Shown here one piece after another: positions 1 to 7,548 of a stretch of DNA of 28,534 nt; within the stretch, counting starts at the first letter, position 1; each line of letters starts with the position of its first letter. A program made the translations under genes and the position numbers. Source of the stretch: an uncultured Collinsella sp. (GTDB lineage: Bacteria; Actinomycetota; Coriobacteriia; Coriobacteriales; Coriobacteriaceae); contig URTW01000002.1 of the NCBI GenBank assembly GCA_900550815.1, forward strand, positions 1-28,534, written 5' to 3'. The notes beneath the pieces were generated by a model. It was not told where the DNA came from, searched no databases, and saw only the letters and a program-made list of their open reading frames with translations.

Positions 1-324
1 GGTCAGGCGGTGCGATGCGGGCGTGGTGTGGGTGGCGTCGACCGCGCGGCCGGCGAGCTTGTTGACCTCCGGCGAGATCAGCCCGGCCTTGTAGCCCATG
101 GCCCGCACCAGGTCGTAGAGCAGCGTCGCGGTCGTGGTCTTGCCGTTGGTGCCGGTGAGCACCACGCTGCGGGCGACAAGGCCGGCAAGGTCGCTCAGCA
201 ACTCGGGGTCGATCTTCATGGCGATGCGGCCGGGGAGTACGCCGCCCTGGCGCTTGAGGACGGAGCGCAGTCCCCAGCGAGCGATATCGCTCGAGGTGCA
301 GGCAAGAGATGAGCGGAGGTTCAT
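1..324 (-). CDS. Mur ligase family protein, N-terminal part (MurT-like start, MurE-like continuation)
   Basis: The first 108 codons of a minus-strand gene that runs off the left edge. ATG at 324 has AGGAA eight bases upstream. Residues 1-55 look like MurT, the ligase-like subunit of the MurT/GatD lipid II amidating enzyme (short basic N-terminus, then [14 protein letters not shown]). A Walker A motif GTNGKTTT follows at about residues 57-64. After it the sequence ([18 protein letters not shown], then ATHTTP) looks more like MurE, the UDP-MurNAc-tripeptide synthetase, than like MurT, which usually has an NREGAN-type stretch here. What is seen is a Mur ligase P-loop domain. The MurT identity of the start and MurE likeness of the rest are from family memory. 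It may be a real variant, or a join at the conserved P-loop near the end of an assembled contig. Confidence 0.6.
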   Translation of the reverse strand, partial: MNLRSSLACTSSDIARWGLRSVLKRQGGVLPGRIAMKIDPELLSDLAGLVARSVVLTGTNGKTTTATLLYDLVRAMGYKAGLISPEVNKLAGRAVDATHTTPASHRLT

Positions 325-369
325 GAAACCGTTCCTAACGTAAACGACATGGTCGGGTCGAGTGCGTCA

Positions 370-1413
370 CTAAAAACCGTAGCGGCGCGCAAATTCCTGG
401 GCAAGCTGCGACACGTCTTCGCAGGCATTGGCCCAGGGGGCAAAGTCGGGAGTGTCCGAGATAATACCGTCCGCTTCCCAAACGGCCTGGTGCGAAAGAT
501 CCCAGGGATCGTGTGGCTCGGGCCGGCAGGGAAGGTACGGTGTCTGGTACATGGGGTTCAGTAAGAAGAACGCACCGCCCTCGCAGCGGTTAGCGAACTC
601 ACGCAGCGCACGCACTGCCGGACGCATCTTGTTTGTTTTGAACAGCAGAATCGTGCGGGCGAGCAGGTACCAAGGAGAGTTCTCGAGCGCGTCAGCCCCG
701 ATCTCTTCTTCGAGCTGGTGGGCCAGGGCAAAAAAGCCGTCCTCGTCTTCCAAGCGAGCGAGGGCGAGTAGCACGGTGCCTGCAGCTCGGGTGGGATAGC
801 CTTCTGCCTTAAGAACACGGCGGGCGTAGTTGGCGGCAGCGCGGTAGCGGGCGCTCGCCATGCACAGATGCGAGATGGCCTCAAGCGTGTGAAGCCACCC
901 GATAAGAGCCGGCTCGCTCACGGTAAGGTCTGCTGCAGTGACACCGTCGGCCAAAACATTATTGGCCCAGTAGTGCGGGGCCTCCATATCGAACCCGGGC
1001 ACGCTTTGCTGCAGGTAATCGGCCGTGGTCGCCTCGAGCTTCATCAGGTCGCCCAGGCAGGCGTCGACGGGCGTGTCCGCCAAAATGATGGCGAGCAGCT
1101 GGGCATCGAGGACATACGCATCGACGCGGACAATCTTGAGCAGCTCATCGCGCATGTCGTCGAACAGACGATTGCGCGTCTGCTCGAACTCCTCGTCGCT
1201 GCCCATGTCCTCGATGCGGCGAAGCGCGTCGAGCAAATGACGATGAACGCCGGCATAGGACAGCAGCGCTTGGGCATGCTCGGTCTGCGCATACTTGAGA
1301 GGGTTTGCGCTGATGTCGTTATGGACAAGCTCGCGTGCTGCATCGGTGAGTTCGGGGTGCGACGCCAGATAGGTGCGCTCCAGGTAGGCGGGGATGTAGA
1401 CGCTCGGATCCAT
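370..1413 (-). CDS. TPR-like hypothetical protein (downstream paralogue)
   Basis: A 347-residue soluble protein with no signal peptide or membrane segment. It is rich in alpha-helix-forming residues, and the region around residues 185-270 has TPR-like helical pairs (RYRAAANYARRVL, then FFALAHQLEEEIG and WYLLARTILLF). The C-terminal third shares the layout of the gene directly upstream, so the two look like tandem paralogues. Its ATG overlaps the upstream stop codon as TAATG, and an AGGAGA-like site precedes it, which points to translational coupling. The family resembles proteins annotated as tetratricopeptide or ST7-like in related gut actinobacteria. No catalytic motif is visible and the function is unknown. 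Confidence 0.75.
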   Translation of the reverse strand: MDPSVYIPAYLERTYLASHPELTDAARELVHNDISANPLKYAQTEHAQALLSYAGVHRHLLDALRRIEDMGSDEEFEQTRNRLFDDMRDELLKIVRVDAYVLDAQLLAIILADTPVDACLGDLMKLEATTADYLQQSVPGFDMEAPHYWANNVLADGVTAADLTVSEPALIGWLHTLEAISHLCMASARYRAAANYARRVLKAEGYPTRAAGTVLLALARLEDEDGFFALAHQLEEEIGADALENSPWYLLARTILLFKTNKMRPAVRALREFANRCEGGAFFLLNPMYQTPYLPCRPEPHDPWDLSHQAVWEADGIISDTPDFAPWANACEDVSQLAQEFARRYGF

Positions 1414-2489
1414 TAGAGGTCTCCTCCCTTAAACGGCAAACCCTGCTCGGCCGCCCGCAGTATGCGCTCATCGATTTGGGAACGCACGATATCGTTGGTG
1501 GCGACCCAGGCGGCAAAACTGGCGTTGTCGGGGGCGCCCAGGCCCTCCTGCAGTACCGGCGTCGCCTCGGACAGCGCAAGGACGAGCTCGTCGGTGGAGC
1601 CCACACCCACGTTGACGCGGGCATAGACGCCATCGGGAAACTCGGTTTGGAAGTAGAGCGCCTCGGCTGCGTGCGGGCACGAACGCACAAGGATACGCAG
1701 GTAGTGTTCGGCACCCTCGTAGTCCAGCTCGCGCCAGGCAGCGCTCATCAGCGCGATGAGCGTCCACGGGTCCAAGTCACGCTCCGCATCTTTGGGGCGG
1801 CGGCGCAGCGGGGTTTTCGCGAGGTACGGCTCGGAGTGAGCGGAGCGAAAGCGCTTGAGCTCCTCGGCGGGGTATTCGAGCTTTGCCATGGCGAGCATCG
1901 CGGTGTGGCGGACACCAGCGGGGTCGTTGGGCGCAAAGTCCAAGCTGCGATTTGCGGCTTCGAGCGACATGCGGTAGCGTCCGCTAATGAGCGCGCGCGA
2001 TGCCAAGGCGGCAAGCCAGCGCAGGTAGGGGCGGCGCATAAGGTCGCCTGCGGCCTCGCGCTCGTAGGGGTCCTGCGCCGAGGCGATCTTGAGCGCCAGA
2101 TCGTGCTCCACCTCGTCGCACTTGGACACCAGATACTGCACGTATTCCTCGTTGGATTCGGCGGTGAGTGCCGTCAGCATGCGCTGGGCATCCCAGTTGG
2201 CCGGATCGAGTGCGGCCGCCTCGCGGCGCATGTTCTCGGCTGCGGCTTCTTCTTGCTCTGCCTGGGTATCGTCGGAGATAAAGGGAATGCGGTAGTCGAC
2301 AGCCTCGACCACCTTGGCAATCAGATGCCCGGCGCGGTCGCGGTCGTGCACGATGAGCGGTGCGGGGTTGCGGGTGAATTGTTCCATCAGACGCTCTACG
2401 GCGGCAGCGTCGGTGAGCGGGATATTGTCGCGGCGCAAGGCCTCAAGAACGAGGCGATGGCAATCCTCTTGAATGGGATCGAATGCCAT
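1413..2489 (-). CDS. TPR-like hypothetical protein (upstream paralogue)
   Basis: A 358-residue soluble protein. An upstream in-frame ATG exists at 2519, but the ATG at 2489 sits five bases after a perfect AAAGGAGG and is preferred. Helical repeats similar to TPR units lie roughly at residues 155-200 (ALISGRYRMSLEAANRSLDF) and 240-275 (WRELDYEGAEHYLRILV). The layout parallels the downstream gene, with which it forms a two-gene operon through a one-base stop/start overlap. TPR proteins usually act as protein-binding scaffolds. Nothing here identifies a partner, so no function is assigned. Confidence 0.75.
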   Translation of the reverse strand: MAFDPIQEDCHRLVLEALRRDNIPLTDAAAVERLMEQFTRNPAPLIVHDRDRAGHLIAKVVEAVDYRIPFISDDTQAEQEEAAAENMRREAAALDPANWDAQRMLTALTAESNEEYVQYLVSKCDEVEHDLALKIASAQDPYEREAAGDLMRRPYLRWLAALASRALISGRYRMSLEAANRSLDFAPNDPAGVRHTAMLAMAKLEYPAEELKRFRSAHSEPYLAKTPLRRRPKDAERDLDPWTLIALMSAAWRELDYEGAEHYLRILVRSCPHAAEALYFQTEFPDGVYARVNVGVGSTDELVLALSEATPVLQEGLGAPDNASFAAWVATNDIVRSQIDERILRAAEQGLPFKGGDL

Positions 2490-2989
2490 GGGGCCTCCTT
2501 TGCTGCGGTTAGGGTTCAAATGTTTCTATATAAGGTTCTAGTTTACCCGCATGTGGCACACCGGGGGTGCCGCACTTGGACTTGCACCTTTGCACCACGA
2601 AGACGGATGTCGCACAAATGTCGGCACCTTGGACGACCGAGTGGTATCACGGTGCCGCAAACGGTCGATTTTTGGCGGCGAACGGTGCATATTTTGGAGG
2701 GGCACCGTCCTGCCCGGGATATGTAGTCAACCTTGATAAAACGTTTGCCCAGCTTGGGAGTATGGATGCCGCACAAGGGTCTTCAGGGATAGAAAAAACG
2801 TTTCATCATTGGCGGCTTTAGGTGAATAACTGACCAACCAGAACGGTAAAATAGTGTTTGTCTGAGCGTTGAGACGTTTAGACATCGCGCATTGTCATCG
2901 CCGGCAACGCGCAAACCGGTCCTAACGGAGCCAATTGGGTGCTCCGTTATATACGCAAGTCTAAGAGGGGCTTGTTTAGGAGGCACAGT
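2490..2989. other. 500-bp intergenic region with small dyads
   Basis: No convincing gene is seen. The left part is rich in short words such as GCCGCAC, GTCGCAC and GGTGCCGC. An 8-bp palindrome AAACGTTT occurs twice (2739-2746 and 2796-2803), a core typical of LacI/GalR-type operators. An imperfect dyad GTCTGAGCG/CGTTTAGAC spans 2860-2883. These sit upstream of the iron alcohol dehydrogenase gene and may control it, but no clear -35/-10 pair could be fixed. Confidence 0.35.
2923..2949 (+). promoter_or_regulatory. Perfect 9-bp inverted repeat upstream of the Fe-alcohol dehydrogenase gene
   Basis: TAACGGAGC and GCTCCGTTA are separated by nine bases and end 40 bases before the start codon at 2990. 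It could be an operator or a hairpin in the 5' untranslated leader. There is no U-tract after it, so it is not a standard terminator. Confidence 0.45.
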
Positions 2990-4213
2990 ATGGGACGTTT
3001 TACCAATCCTCGCGATCTGTACTTTGGTGAGGGTGCTCGCCACGAGGTGAAGAACCTCAAGGGCAAGAAGGCCATCATCGTTTCTGGCGGCAGCTCTATG
3101 CGCCGCGGCGGGTTCCTGCAGGACGTTGAGGCCGACCTTAAGGAAGGCGGTTTCGAGGTCAAGCTGTTCGAGGGCGTCGAGTCCGACCCGTCCATCGAGA
3201 CGGTCATGAAGGGCGCCGAGGCCATGCGCGAGTTCGAGCCCGACTGGATTATCGCCATCGGTGGCGGCTCGCCCATCGATGCCGCTAAGGCCATGTGGGT
3301 CTTCTACGAGTATCCCGAGGAGTCCTTCGATAACATCATCCAGCCGTTCAGCTTCCCCGAGCTGCGTCAGAAGGCTCATTTCTGCGCCATCTCTTCTACC
3401 TCCGGCACCGCTACCGAGGTCACTGCCTTCTCCGTCATCACCGACTACGCCAAGGGCATCAAGTACCCGCTGGCCGACTTCAACATCACCCCTGATGTCG
3501 CCATCGTCGACCCCGAGCTCACCTACACCATGCCCGCCAAGCTGTGCGCTCACACCGGCATGGATGCTCTGACCCACTGCATGGAGGCCTACGTTTCCAC
3601 CTGCGCCTCTATGTTCACCGACGCCAACGCCCTGCACGGCATCCGCGAGATCGTCGAGTGGCTGCCCAAGTCCTATGCTGGCGACCATGAGGCCCGTCAG
3701 CACATGCACGAGGCTCAGTGCATCGCCGGTATCGCCTTCTCCTCGGGCCTGCTCGGCATCGTTCACTCCATGGCTCACAAGACCGGTGCTGCCTTCGAGA
3801 ACGGCCACATCATCCCCGGTGCCGCTAACGCCATGTACCTGGGCAAGGTCATCCAGTGGAACTCCAAGGATCCCCGTGCTGCCGAGCGTTACGCTTACGT
3901 GGCCAAGGAGATCCTGCACCTTCCCGGCGAGACCAACGAGGAGCTCATCGCTGCGCTCGTCCAGAAGATCCGCGACCTCAACGACCAGCTCAACATTCCG
4001 CAGTCCATCAAGGATTACGCGAATGGTGGCGTGAAGGTCGACGCCGAGAACCCGCAGATGGTTTCCGAGGAGGAGTTCCTCGCCAAGCTGCCCGAGATCG
4101 CCGCGAACGCCGAGCAGGACGCCTGCACGCCCGAGAACCCGCGTGAGACCAAGGCTGCCGACTTCGAGAAGATCCTCAAGGCCTGCTACTACGACACCGA
4201 CATCGATTTCTAA
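2990..4213 (+). CDS. Iron-containing alcohol dehydrogenase
   Basis: A 407-residue group III alcohol dehydrogenase that should interconvert a primary alcohol or diol and an aldehyde with NAD(P)H in the cytoplasm. ATG at 2990 follows AGGAGGCACAGT. The N-terminal nucleotide-binding domain has GGGSPIDAAK at 91-100. The all-helical domain carries the four metal ligands D192, H196, H259 and H273, with the same 4-63-14 spacing as FucO, so the enzyme looks intact. Length is normal for the family. Codon use is strongly biased to C-ending codons, which suggests high expression, typical for fermentative redox enzymes. A strong terminator follows, so it is probably monocistronic although a glycerol dehydrogenase gene lies next to it. 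The substrate is not known; ethanol, butanol or 1,3-propanediol type activities are possible. Confidence 0.93.
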   Translation: MGRFTNPRDLYFGEGARHEVKNLKGKKAIIVSGGSSMRRGGFLQDVEADLKEGGFEVKLFEGVESDPSIETVMKGAEAMREFEPDWIIAIGGGSPIDAAKAMWVFYEYPEESFDNIIQPFSFPELRQKAHFCAISSTSGTATEVTAFSVITDYAKGIKYPLADFNITPDVAIVDPELTYTMPAKLCAHTGMDALTHCMEAYVSTCASMFTDANALHGIREIVEWLPKSYAGDHEARQHMHEAQCIAGIAFSSGLLGIVHSMAHKTGAAFENGHIIPGAANAMYLGKVIQWNSKDPRAAERYAYVAKEILHLPGETNEELIAALVQKIRDLNDQLNIPQSIKDYANGGVKVDAENPQMVSEEEFLAKLPEIAANAEQDACTPENPRETKAADFEKILKACYYDTDIDF

Positions 4214-4235
4214 TCGACTCTTGTTATCGTAACGA

Positions 4236-4275
4236 GGGGCTCCGCACGTATCCGTACGGAGCCCCTTTCTTTTTT
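4236..4275 (+). terminator. Rho-independent terminator after the Fe-alcohol dehydrogenase gene
   Basis: GGGGCTCCG pairs with CGGAGCCCC around a 12-base loop and is followed by TTTCTTTTTT. It lies 22 bases after the stop codon. Confidence 0.93.
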
Positions 4276-4291
4276 AGAGAATGGGATAGTT

Positions 4292-5392
4292 ATGGCTGCA
4301 ATTTTCAATAGCCCCAGCAAGTACATTCAGGGTCCGGACGAGCTCGCCAAGCTCGGCTCCTATGTCGAGCCGCTCGGCGCTAAGGCCCTCGTCATCGTGA
4401 CGCCTTCGGGCAAGAAGCGCGTCGGTGCCAAGATCGAGGGCGGTTTTGCCGAGGCCAAGGCCGAGCTGCTGTTTGAGGATTTTAACGGCGAGTGCTCCAA
4501 GGGCGAGGTCGATCGCCTGGTTGCGCTCGCTCGCGACAACGGTTGCGATATCGTCGTCGGCGTCGGTGGCGGCAAGATCCTCGACACCGCGAAGGCCGTC
4601 GCCTACTACCTGGAGTCCCCGGTTATCATTTGCCCCACCATTGCTTCGACCGATGCCCCGTGTTCGGCGCTTTCGGTGCTTTATACCGATGACGGCCAGT
4701 TCGACAAGTACCTCTTCCTTAAGGCAAACCCCAATATTGTCCTTATGGATACGACGGTTATCGCGGCGAGCCCGGTGCGCCTGACGGTTTCCGGCATGGG
4801 CGATGCGCTCGCAACCTATTTCGAGGCCCAGGCAACGCACGATGCCGACGGCGGCACCTGCGCTGGCGGCAAGGGCGGCATGGCCGGTCTGGCGCTTGCC
4901 AAGCTCTGCTACGAGACGCTTATGGCCGATGGCGTTAAGGCCAAGGTCGCGCTGGAGAAGGGTGCGCTCACGCCTGCCGTCGAGCATATCATCGAGGCAA
5001 ACACGCTGCTCTCCGGCATCGGCTTTGAGAGCTCGGGCCTTGCTGCTGCTCATGCCATCCACAATGGCCTGACGATGCTGCCCGAGTGCCACGGCATGTA
5101 TCACGGCGAGAAGGTCGCCTTTGGCACTATCGTCCAGCTGGTACTCGAGGATGCTCCGACTGAGAAACTCGAGGAAGTCTTGGGCTTCTGCATTGAGCTG
5201 GGCCTGCCGGTCACGATGAAGGAACTTGGCGTTGCCGAGCTTACGCGCGAGCAGGCCATGATTGTTGCCGAGGCCGCCTGCGCACCCGATGACACCATGT
5301 GCAACATGCCGTTTGAGGTGACGCCCGAGATGGTTGCAAACGCCATTCTGGGTGCCGACGCACTGGGTCACTACTATCTCATGGATGAGTAA
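4292..5392 (+). CDS. gldA: Glycerol dehydrogenase
   Basis: A 366-residue NAD-dependent glycerol dehydrogenase of the iron-containing (in practice zinc-binding) family. It oxidises glycerol to dihydroxyacetone in the cytoplasm. The N-terminal domain has the dinucleotide loop GVGGGKILDTAKA at 90-102 and CPTIASTDAPCS at 114-125. The metal ligands are D171 (GMGDALATYFEA), H254 (AAAHAIHNGL) and H271 (MYHGEKVAFG), which match the known Asp-His-His set. Length equals that of characterised GldA proteins. The start at 4292 has only a weak Shine-Dalgarno-like GGGATA. It lies 16 bases after the upstream terminator and is followed by its own terminator. A truncated paralogue follows at 5506. Confidence 0.95.
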   Translation: MAAIFNSPSKYIQGPDELAKLGSYVEPLGAKALVIVTPSGKKRVGAKIEGGFAEAKAELLFEDFNGECSKGEVDRLVALARDNGCDIVVGVGGGKILDTAKAVAYYLESPVIICPTIASTDAPCSALSVLYTDDGQFDKYLFLKANPNIVLMDTTVIAASPVRLTVSGMGDALATYFEAQATHDADGGTCAGGKGGMAGLALAKLCYETLMADGVKAKVALEKGALTPAVEHIIEANTLLSGIGFESSGLAAAHAIHNGLTMLPECHGMYHGEKVAFGTIVQLVLEDAPTEKLEEVLGFCIELGLPVTMKELGVAELTREQAMIVAEAACAPDDTMCNMPFEVTPEMVANAILGADALGHYYLMDE

Positions 5393-5406
5393 ATCAAGCT
5401 AAGGAA

Positions 5407-5440
5407 GGGGCAAAGCCAACAGATGGCTTTGCCCCTTTTT
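5407..5440 (+). terminator. Rho-independent terminator after gldA
   Basis: GGGGCAAAGCC and GGCTTTGCCCC form a perfect 11-bp stem with a 7-base loop, followed by TTTTT. Confidence 0.95.
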
Positions 5441-5445
5441 GCTAT

Positions 5446-5474
5446 GGTGCAAAGGGGTCAGGTTGCTTTGCACC
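5446..5474. repeat. Short palindrome GGTGCAAAG...CTTTGCACC
   Basis: A perfect 9-bp inverted repeat with the 11-base centre GGGTCAGGTTG lies directly after the gldA terminator. Its GGTG...CACC ends and CAGGT centre resemble the hairpin at 7437-7467. It may belong to a dispersed REP-like family. Confidence 0.55.
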
Positions 5475-5505
5475 AATTGTTGATGATGAAAGGGCGGATT
5501 CTCGT

Positions 5506-6012
5506 ATGGCGCTTCCTGTGGTTAACGGCGGCCCCGGCCGGTATGTTCAGGGGCCGGGCGAACTGTCGCGTCAAGGCAAGTATTTGTCATGGTTGGGCTG
5601 CGCTGCCTATGTCTTGTTTGACCAGGGCACCGAGGATCGGCTGTGCAGGCAGATCGTCGATGGATTTCTGGACGAAGATCTAAGCGAGCCGTTCTTTAAG
5701 ATTTATGACGGTCCGTGTACGGAAGAGGCCGTTGTCGAAATGGCTAAGGAAGCCCAGGCCGAGTATTGCGACATGGTGGTGGGTATTGGCGGCGGCAAGA
5801 TGCTCGATATCGCCAAGGCCGTTGCGTTTTATGCCGAGTTGCCGTTGTGCGTATGCCCCACGGCGGCGTCGATGGACGGTCCGTGCAGCGTGATTTCCGA
5901 TGGCGATCTGCAGGGTGTTGCAAATGCGGTCTTTAGAAACGAGCGCAACATGGCCAACGAGCAGGCCAAAGTGACCAAACAAAAGCTCGTGCAGCTCATG
6001 TGCGAGGCATAG
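5506..6012 (+). pseudogene. Internally deleted glycerol dehydrogenase paralogue
   Basis: A 168-residue open frame that starts like GldA: VNGGPGRYVQGPGELS near the start, VVGIGGGKMLDIAKAVAF at about 91-108, and CPTAASMDGPCS. Straight after this it jumps to a segment that resembles the GldA C-terminal tail (VANAVFRNERNMANEQAKVT versus VAEAACAPDDTMCNMPFEVT in the intact gene). The middle, with all three metal ligands and most of the helical domain, is absent. The frame is kept across the join, so this is a clean in-frame deletion of roughly 200 codons and not a frameshift. ATG at 5506 has a GAAAGGGCGG site upstream. Sequence divergence from the intact gldA shows it is an older paralogue and not a fresh duplicate. 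It cannot be an active dehydrogenase. Confidence 0.8.
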
Positions 6013-6043
6013 TTTGGCACTTGATTGACCTTGTGCAATCGAG

Positions 6044-6072
6044 GCGGCGATAGGCCATGGGCTATTTGCCGC
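6044..6072. other. Hairpin between the gldA remnant and the ferredoxin gene
   Basis: GCGGC and GCCGC with inner ATAG and CTAT form an imperfect stem. There is no U-tract, so it is at best a weak terminator or a leader structure. Confidence 0.35.
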
Positions 6073-6163
6073 AAAGGTGCTCCGCGTGTAATTTGCCCGA
6101 GGCGTGGGCCGATAGCGTATCATTATCTCTTGCTTGTTTGCACTGCTCAGGGAGGGGCCGCGC

Positions 6164-7417
6164 ATGGCGCAGGAACACGATCTGTTTGATGACATTATCG
6201 AGATCAGCAAGGGTTTCGACTTTCTTAAAAACCCGCTTGGCGGCGTGACCGATGCACTCGATCCGTCGGCGCCGCAGTGGAATCCTGCCGACTACAAGGA
6301 GCGCCCGCGCGGCAACACCATTCCGTGCCTGACCTGCAAAAACGAAAAGAGCGGCTGCACCGCGTGCATGGACGTGTGTCCGGTCAACGCTATCGAGGTC
6401 GAGGAAGACGCCATTGAGATCCTTGACTCCTGTCGCAAGTGCGGCCTGTGCGCCGCTGCCTGTCCGACCGAGGCGATCATCTCGCCGCGCCTGGCGCCCA
6501 AAAACGTCTACGACGACATTGTCTCGGCGGCTACGAGCCACGAGACCGCCTACGTCACCTGCACGCGTGCCCTTAAGCGCATGCCGCGTGAAAACGAAGT
6601 CGTCGTTGCCTGCGTGGGCGATATTACGGCAGAGACCTGGTTCTCGGTACTGGCCGACTATCCCAACGTGAGTGTGTACCTGCCGTTGGGCGTGTGCGAT
6701 AAATGCCGCAACACCGGCGGTGAGGACATTCTGGGCGAGGCGATTGCGAAGGCCGAAGAGTGGTCTGGCACGGGTATGGGCCTGGAGGTCGACCCCAAGA
6801 GCCTCAAGTGCCATAAGCGCCGCGAGTACGAGCGCAAGGAGTACATGGAAAAGATTGCCCGCACCACGGGCCTGACGGTGACCAAGCTCAACCCGGCGAC
6901 GGCGGCGCTGGCCTCGGTGACGCAAAAGCTCAAGGCCCATCGCCATCAGATTACCCAGCTGGAGCGCACGCTCAACACCATGTGCGGCACCACGACGACC
7001 AAGCGTCGCCGTTCGCTCACGCACGGGCGTCAACTGGTGCTCTCGACGTTGCAAAACCACCCCGAGCTTGCCCAGAACATGCAGGTGAGCACGCCGGAAT
7101 GCGATTTTGACAAGTGCACGTCGTGCGGCGAGTGCGTCAACGTGTGCCCCACGTTCGCCTGCGATCTGGTGGGAAGCGGCCGCTTTGCGTTGGAGTCCAC
7201 GTATTGCCTAGGTTGCGGAGCCTGCGTCAAGGTGTGCCCCGAGCATGCGCTCAAGCTTGTTGAGCATGATGCATCCAATCTGGTCGTTGTCGATCCCGAA
7301 GCCGAGGAAAAGGCCGCCCAGAAGGCGAAGGCTCACGAAGAAGCTGAGAAGGTCAAGGCCGAGGCAAAGGCCAAGCTCGACAAGATGCTCGATCAGGTGG
7401 AGAAGCTTGCGGACTAG
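6164..7417 (+). CDS. 4Fe-4S dicluster-type protein with four cluster motifs
   Basis: A 417-residue cytoplasmic iron-sulfur protein, probably an electron carrier or adaptor. ATG at 6164 follows AGGGAGGGGCCGCGC. Near the N-terminus are CTACMDVCP and CRKCGLCAAACP, the second a perfect C-x2-C-x2-C-x3-CP ferredoxin motif. Near the C-terminus are CTSCGECVNVCP and CLGCGACVKVCP. The middle part (about 125-300) has further cysteines (CDKC, CHKR) and a basic helical stretch. The last 50 residues are a Lys/Ala/Glu-rich predicted coiled coil. No catalytic subunit is adjacent, so the partner is unknown. The arrangement of two ferredoxin pairs split by about 250 residues is seen in uncharacterised Coriobacteriia proteins; this last point is from memory. 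Confidence 0.85.
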   Translation: MAQEHDLFDDIIEISKGFDFLKNPLGGVTDALDPSAPQWNPADYKERPRGNTIPCLTCKNEKSGCTACMDVCPVNAIEVEEDAIEILDSCRKCGLCAAACPTEAIISPRLAPKNVYDDIVSAATSHETAYVTCTRALKRMPRENEVVVACVGDITAETWFSVLADYPNVSVYLPLGVCDKCRNTGGEDILGEAIAKAEEWSGTGMGLEVDPKSLKCHKRREYERKEYMEKIARTTGLTVTKLNPATAALASVTQKLKAHRHQITQLERTLNTMCGTTTTKRRRSLTHGRQLVLSTLQNHPELAQNMQVSTPECDFDKCTSCGECVNVCPTFACDLVGSGRFALESTYCLGCGACVKVCPEHALKLVEHDASNLVVVDPEAEEKAAQKAKAHEEAEKVKAEAKAKLDKMLDQVEKLAD

Positions 7418-7436
7418 CTAAAAGAGCGTAAATGAT

Positions 7437-7467
7437 GGCCGGTGGGACAGGTACTGCCCCACCGGCC
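7437..7467. repeat. GC-rich palindrome GGCCGGTGGG...CCCACCGGCC
   Basis: A 10-bp perfect stem extended inward by CAG/CTG past one mismatch, with a 3-base loop. On the plus strand it is followed by AAAAAA, so it does not terminate the ferredoxin transcript in the standard way. It resembles the neighbouring palindromes at 5446-5474 and 7473-7539. Confidence 0.6.
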
Positions 7468-7539
7468 AAAAAAGTTGCGGTGGAATAGTTCCTGTTTTGC
7501 CCTTAAGCTGGCCATTCTAGGAACTATTCCACCGCAACT
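7468..7539 (-). terminator. Long-stem terminator of the GntR operon
   Basis: A perfect 21-bp inverted repeat (arms 7473-7493 and 7519-7539) with a 25-base loop. Read on the minus strand it is followed directly by TTTTTT (7473-7468), so it fits a terminator for the gntR gene that ends at 7549. The stem is unusually long and perfect for a terminator, and the arm GGTGGAATAGTTCCT resembles a mobile palindromic repeat that has been put to this use. Confidence 0.8.
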
Positions 7540-7548
7540 AATAAATGG

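Noticed and set aside
4240..4257. Match to the XRE operator (CGCAC-GTATCC-GTACG) in the terminator after the Fe-alcohol dehydrogenase
   Set aside because: It sits in the loop and stem of a clear terminator, where the dyad is explained by the hairpin. It is chromosomal and not near a promoter, so chance is the simplest reading.
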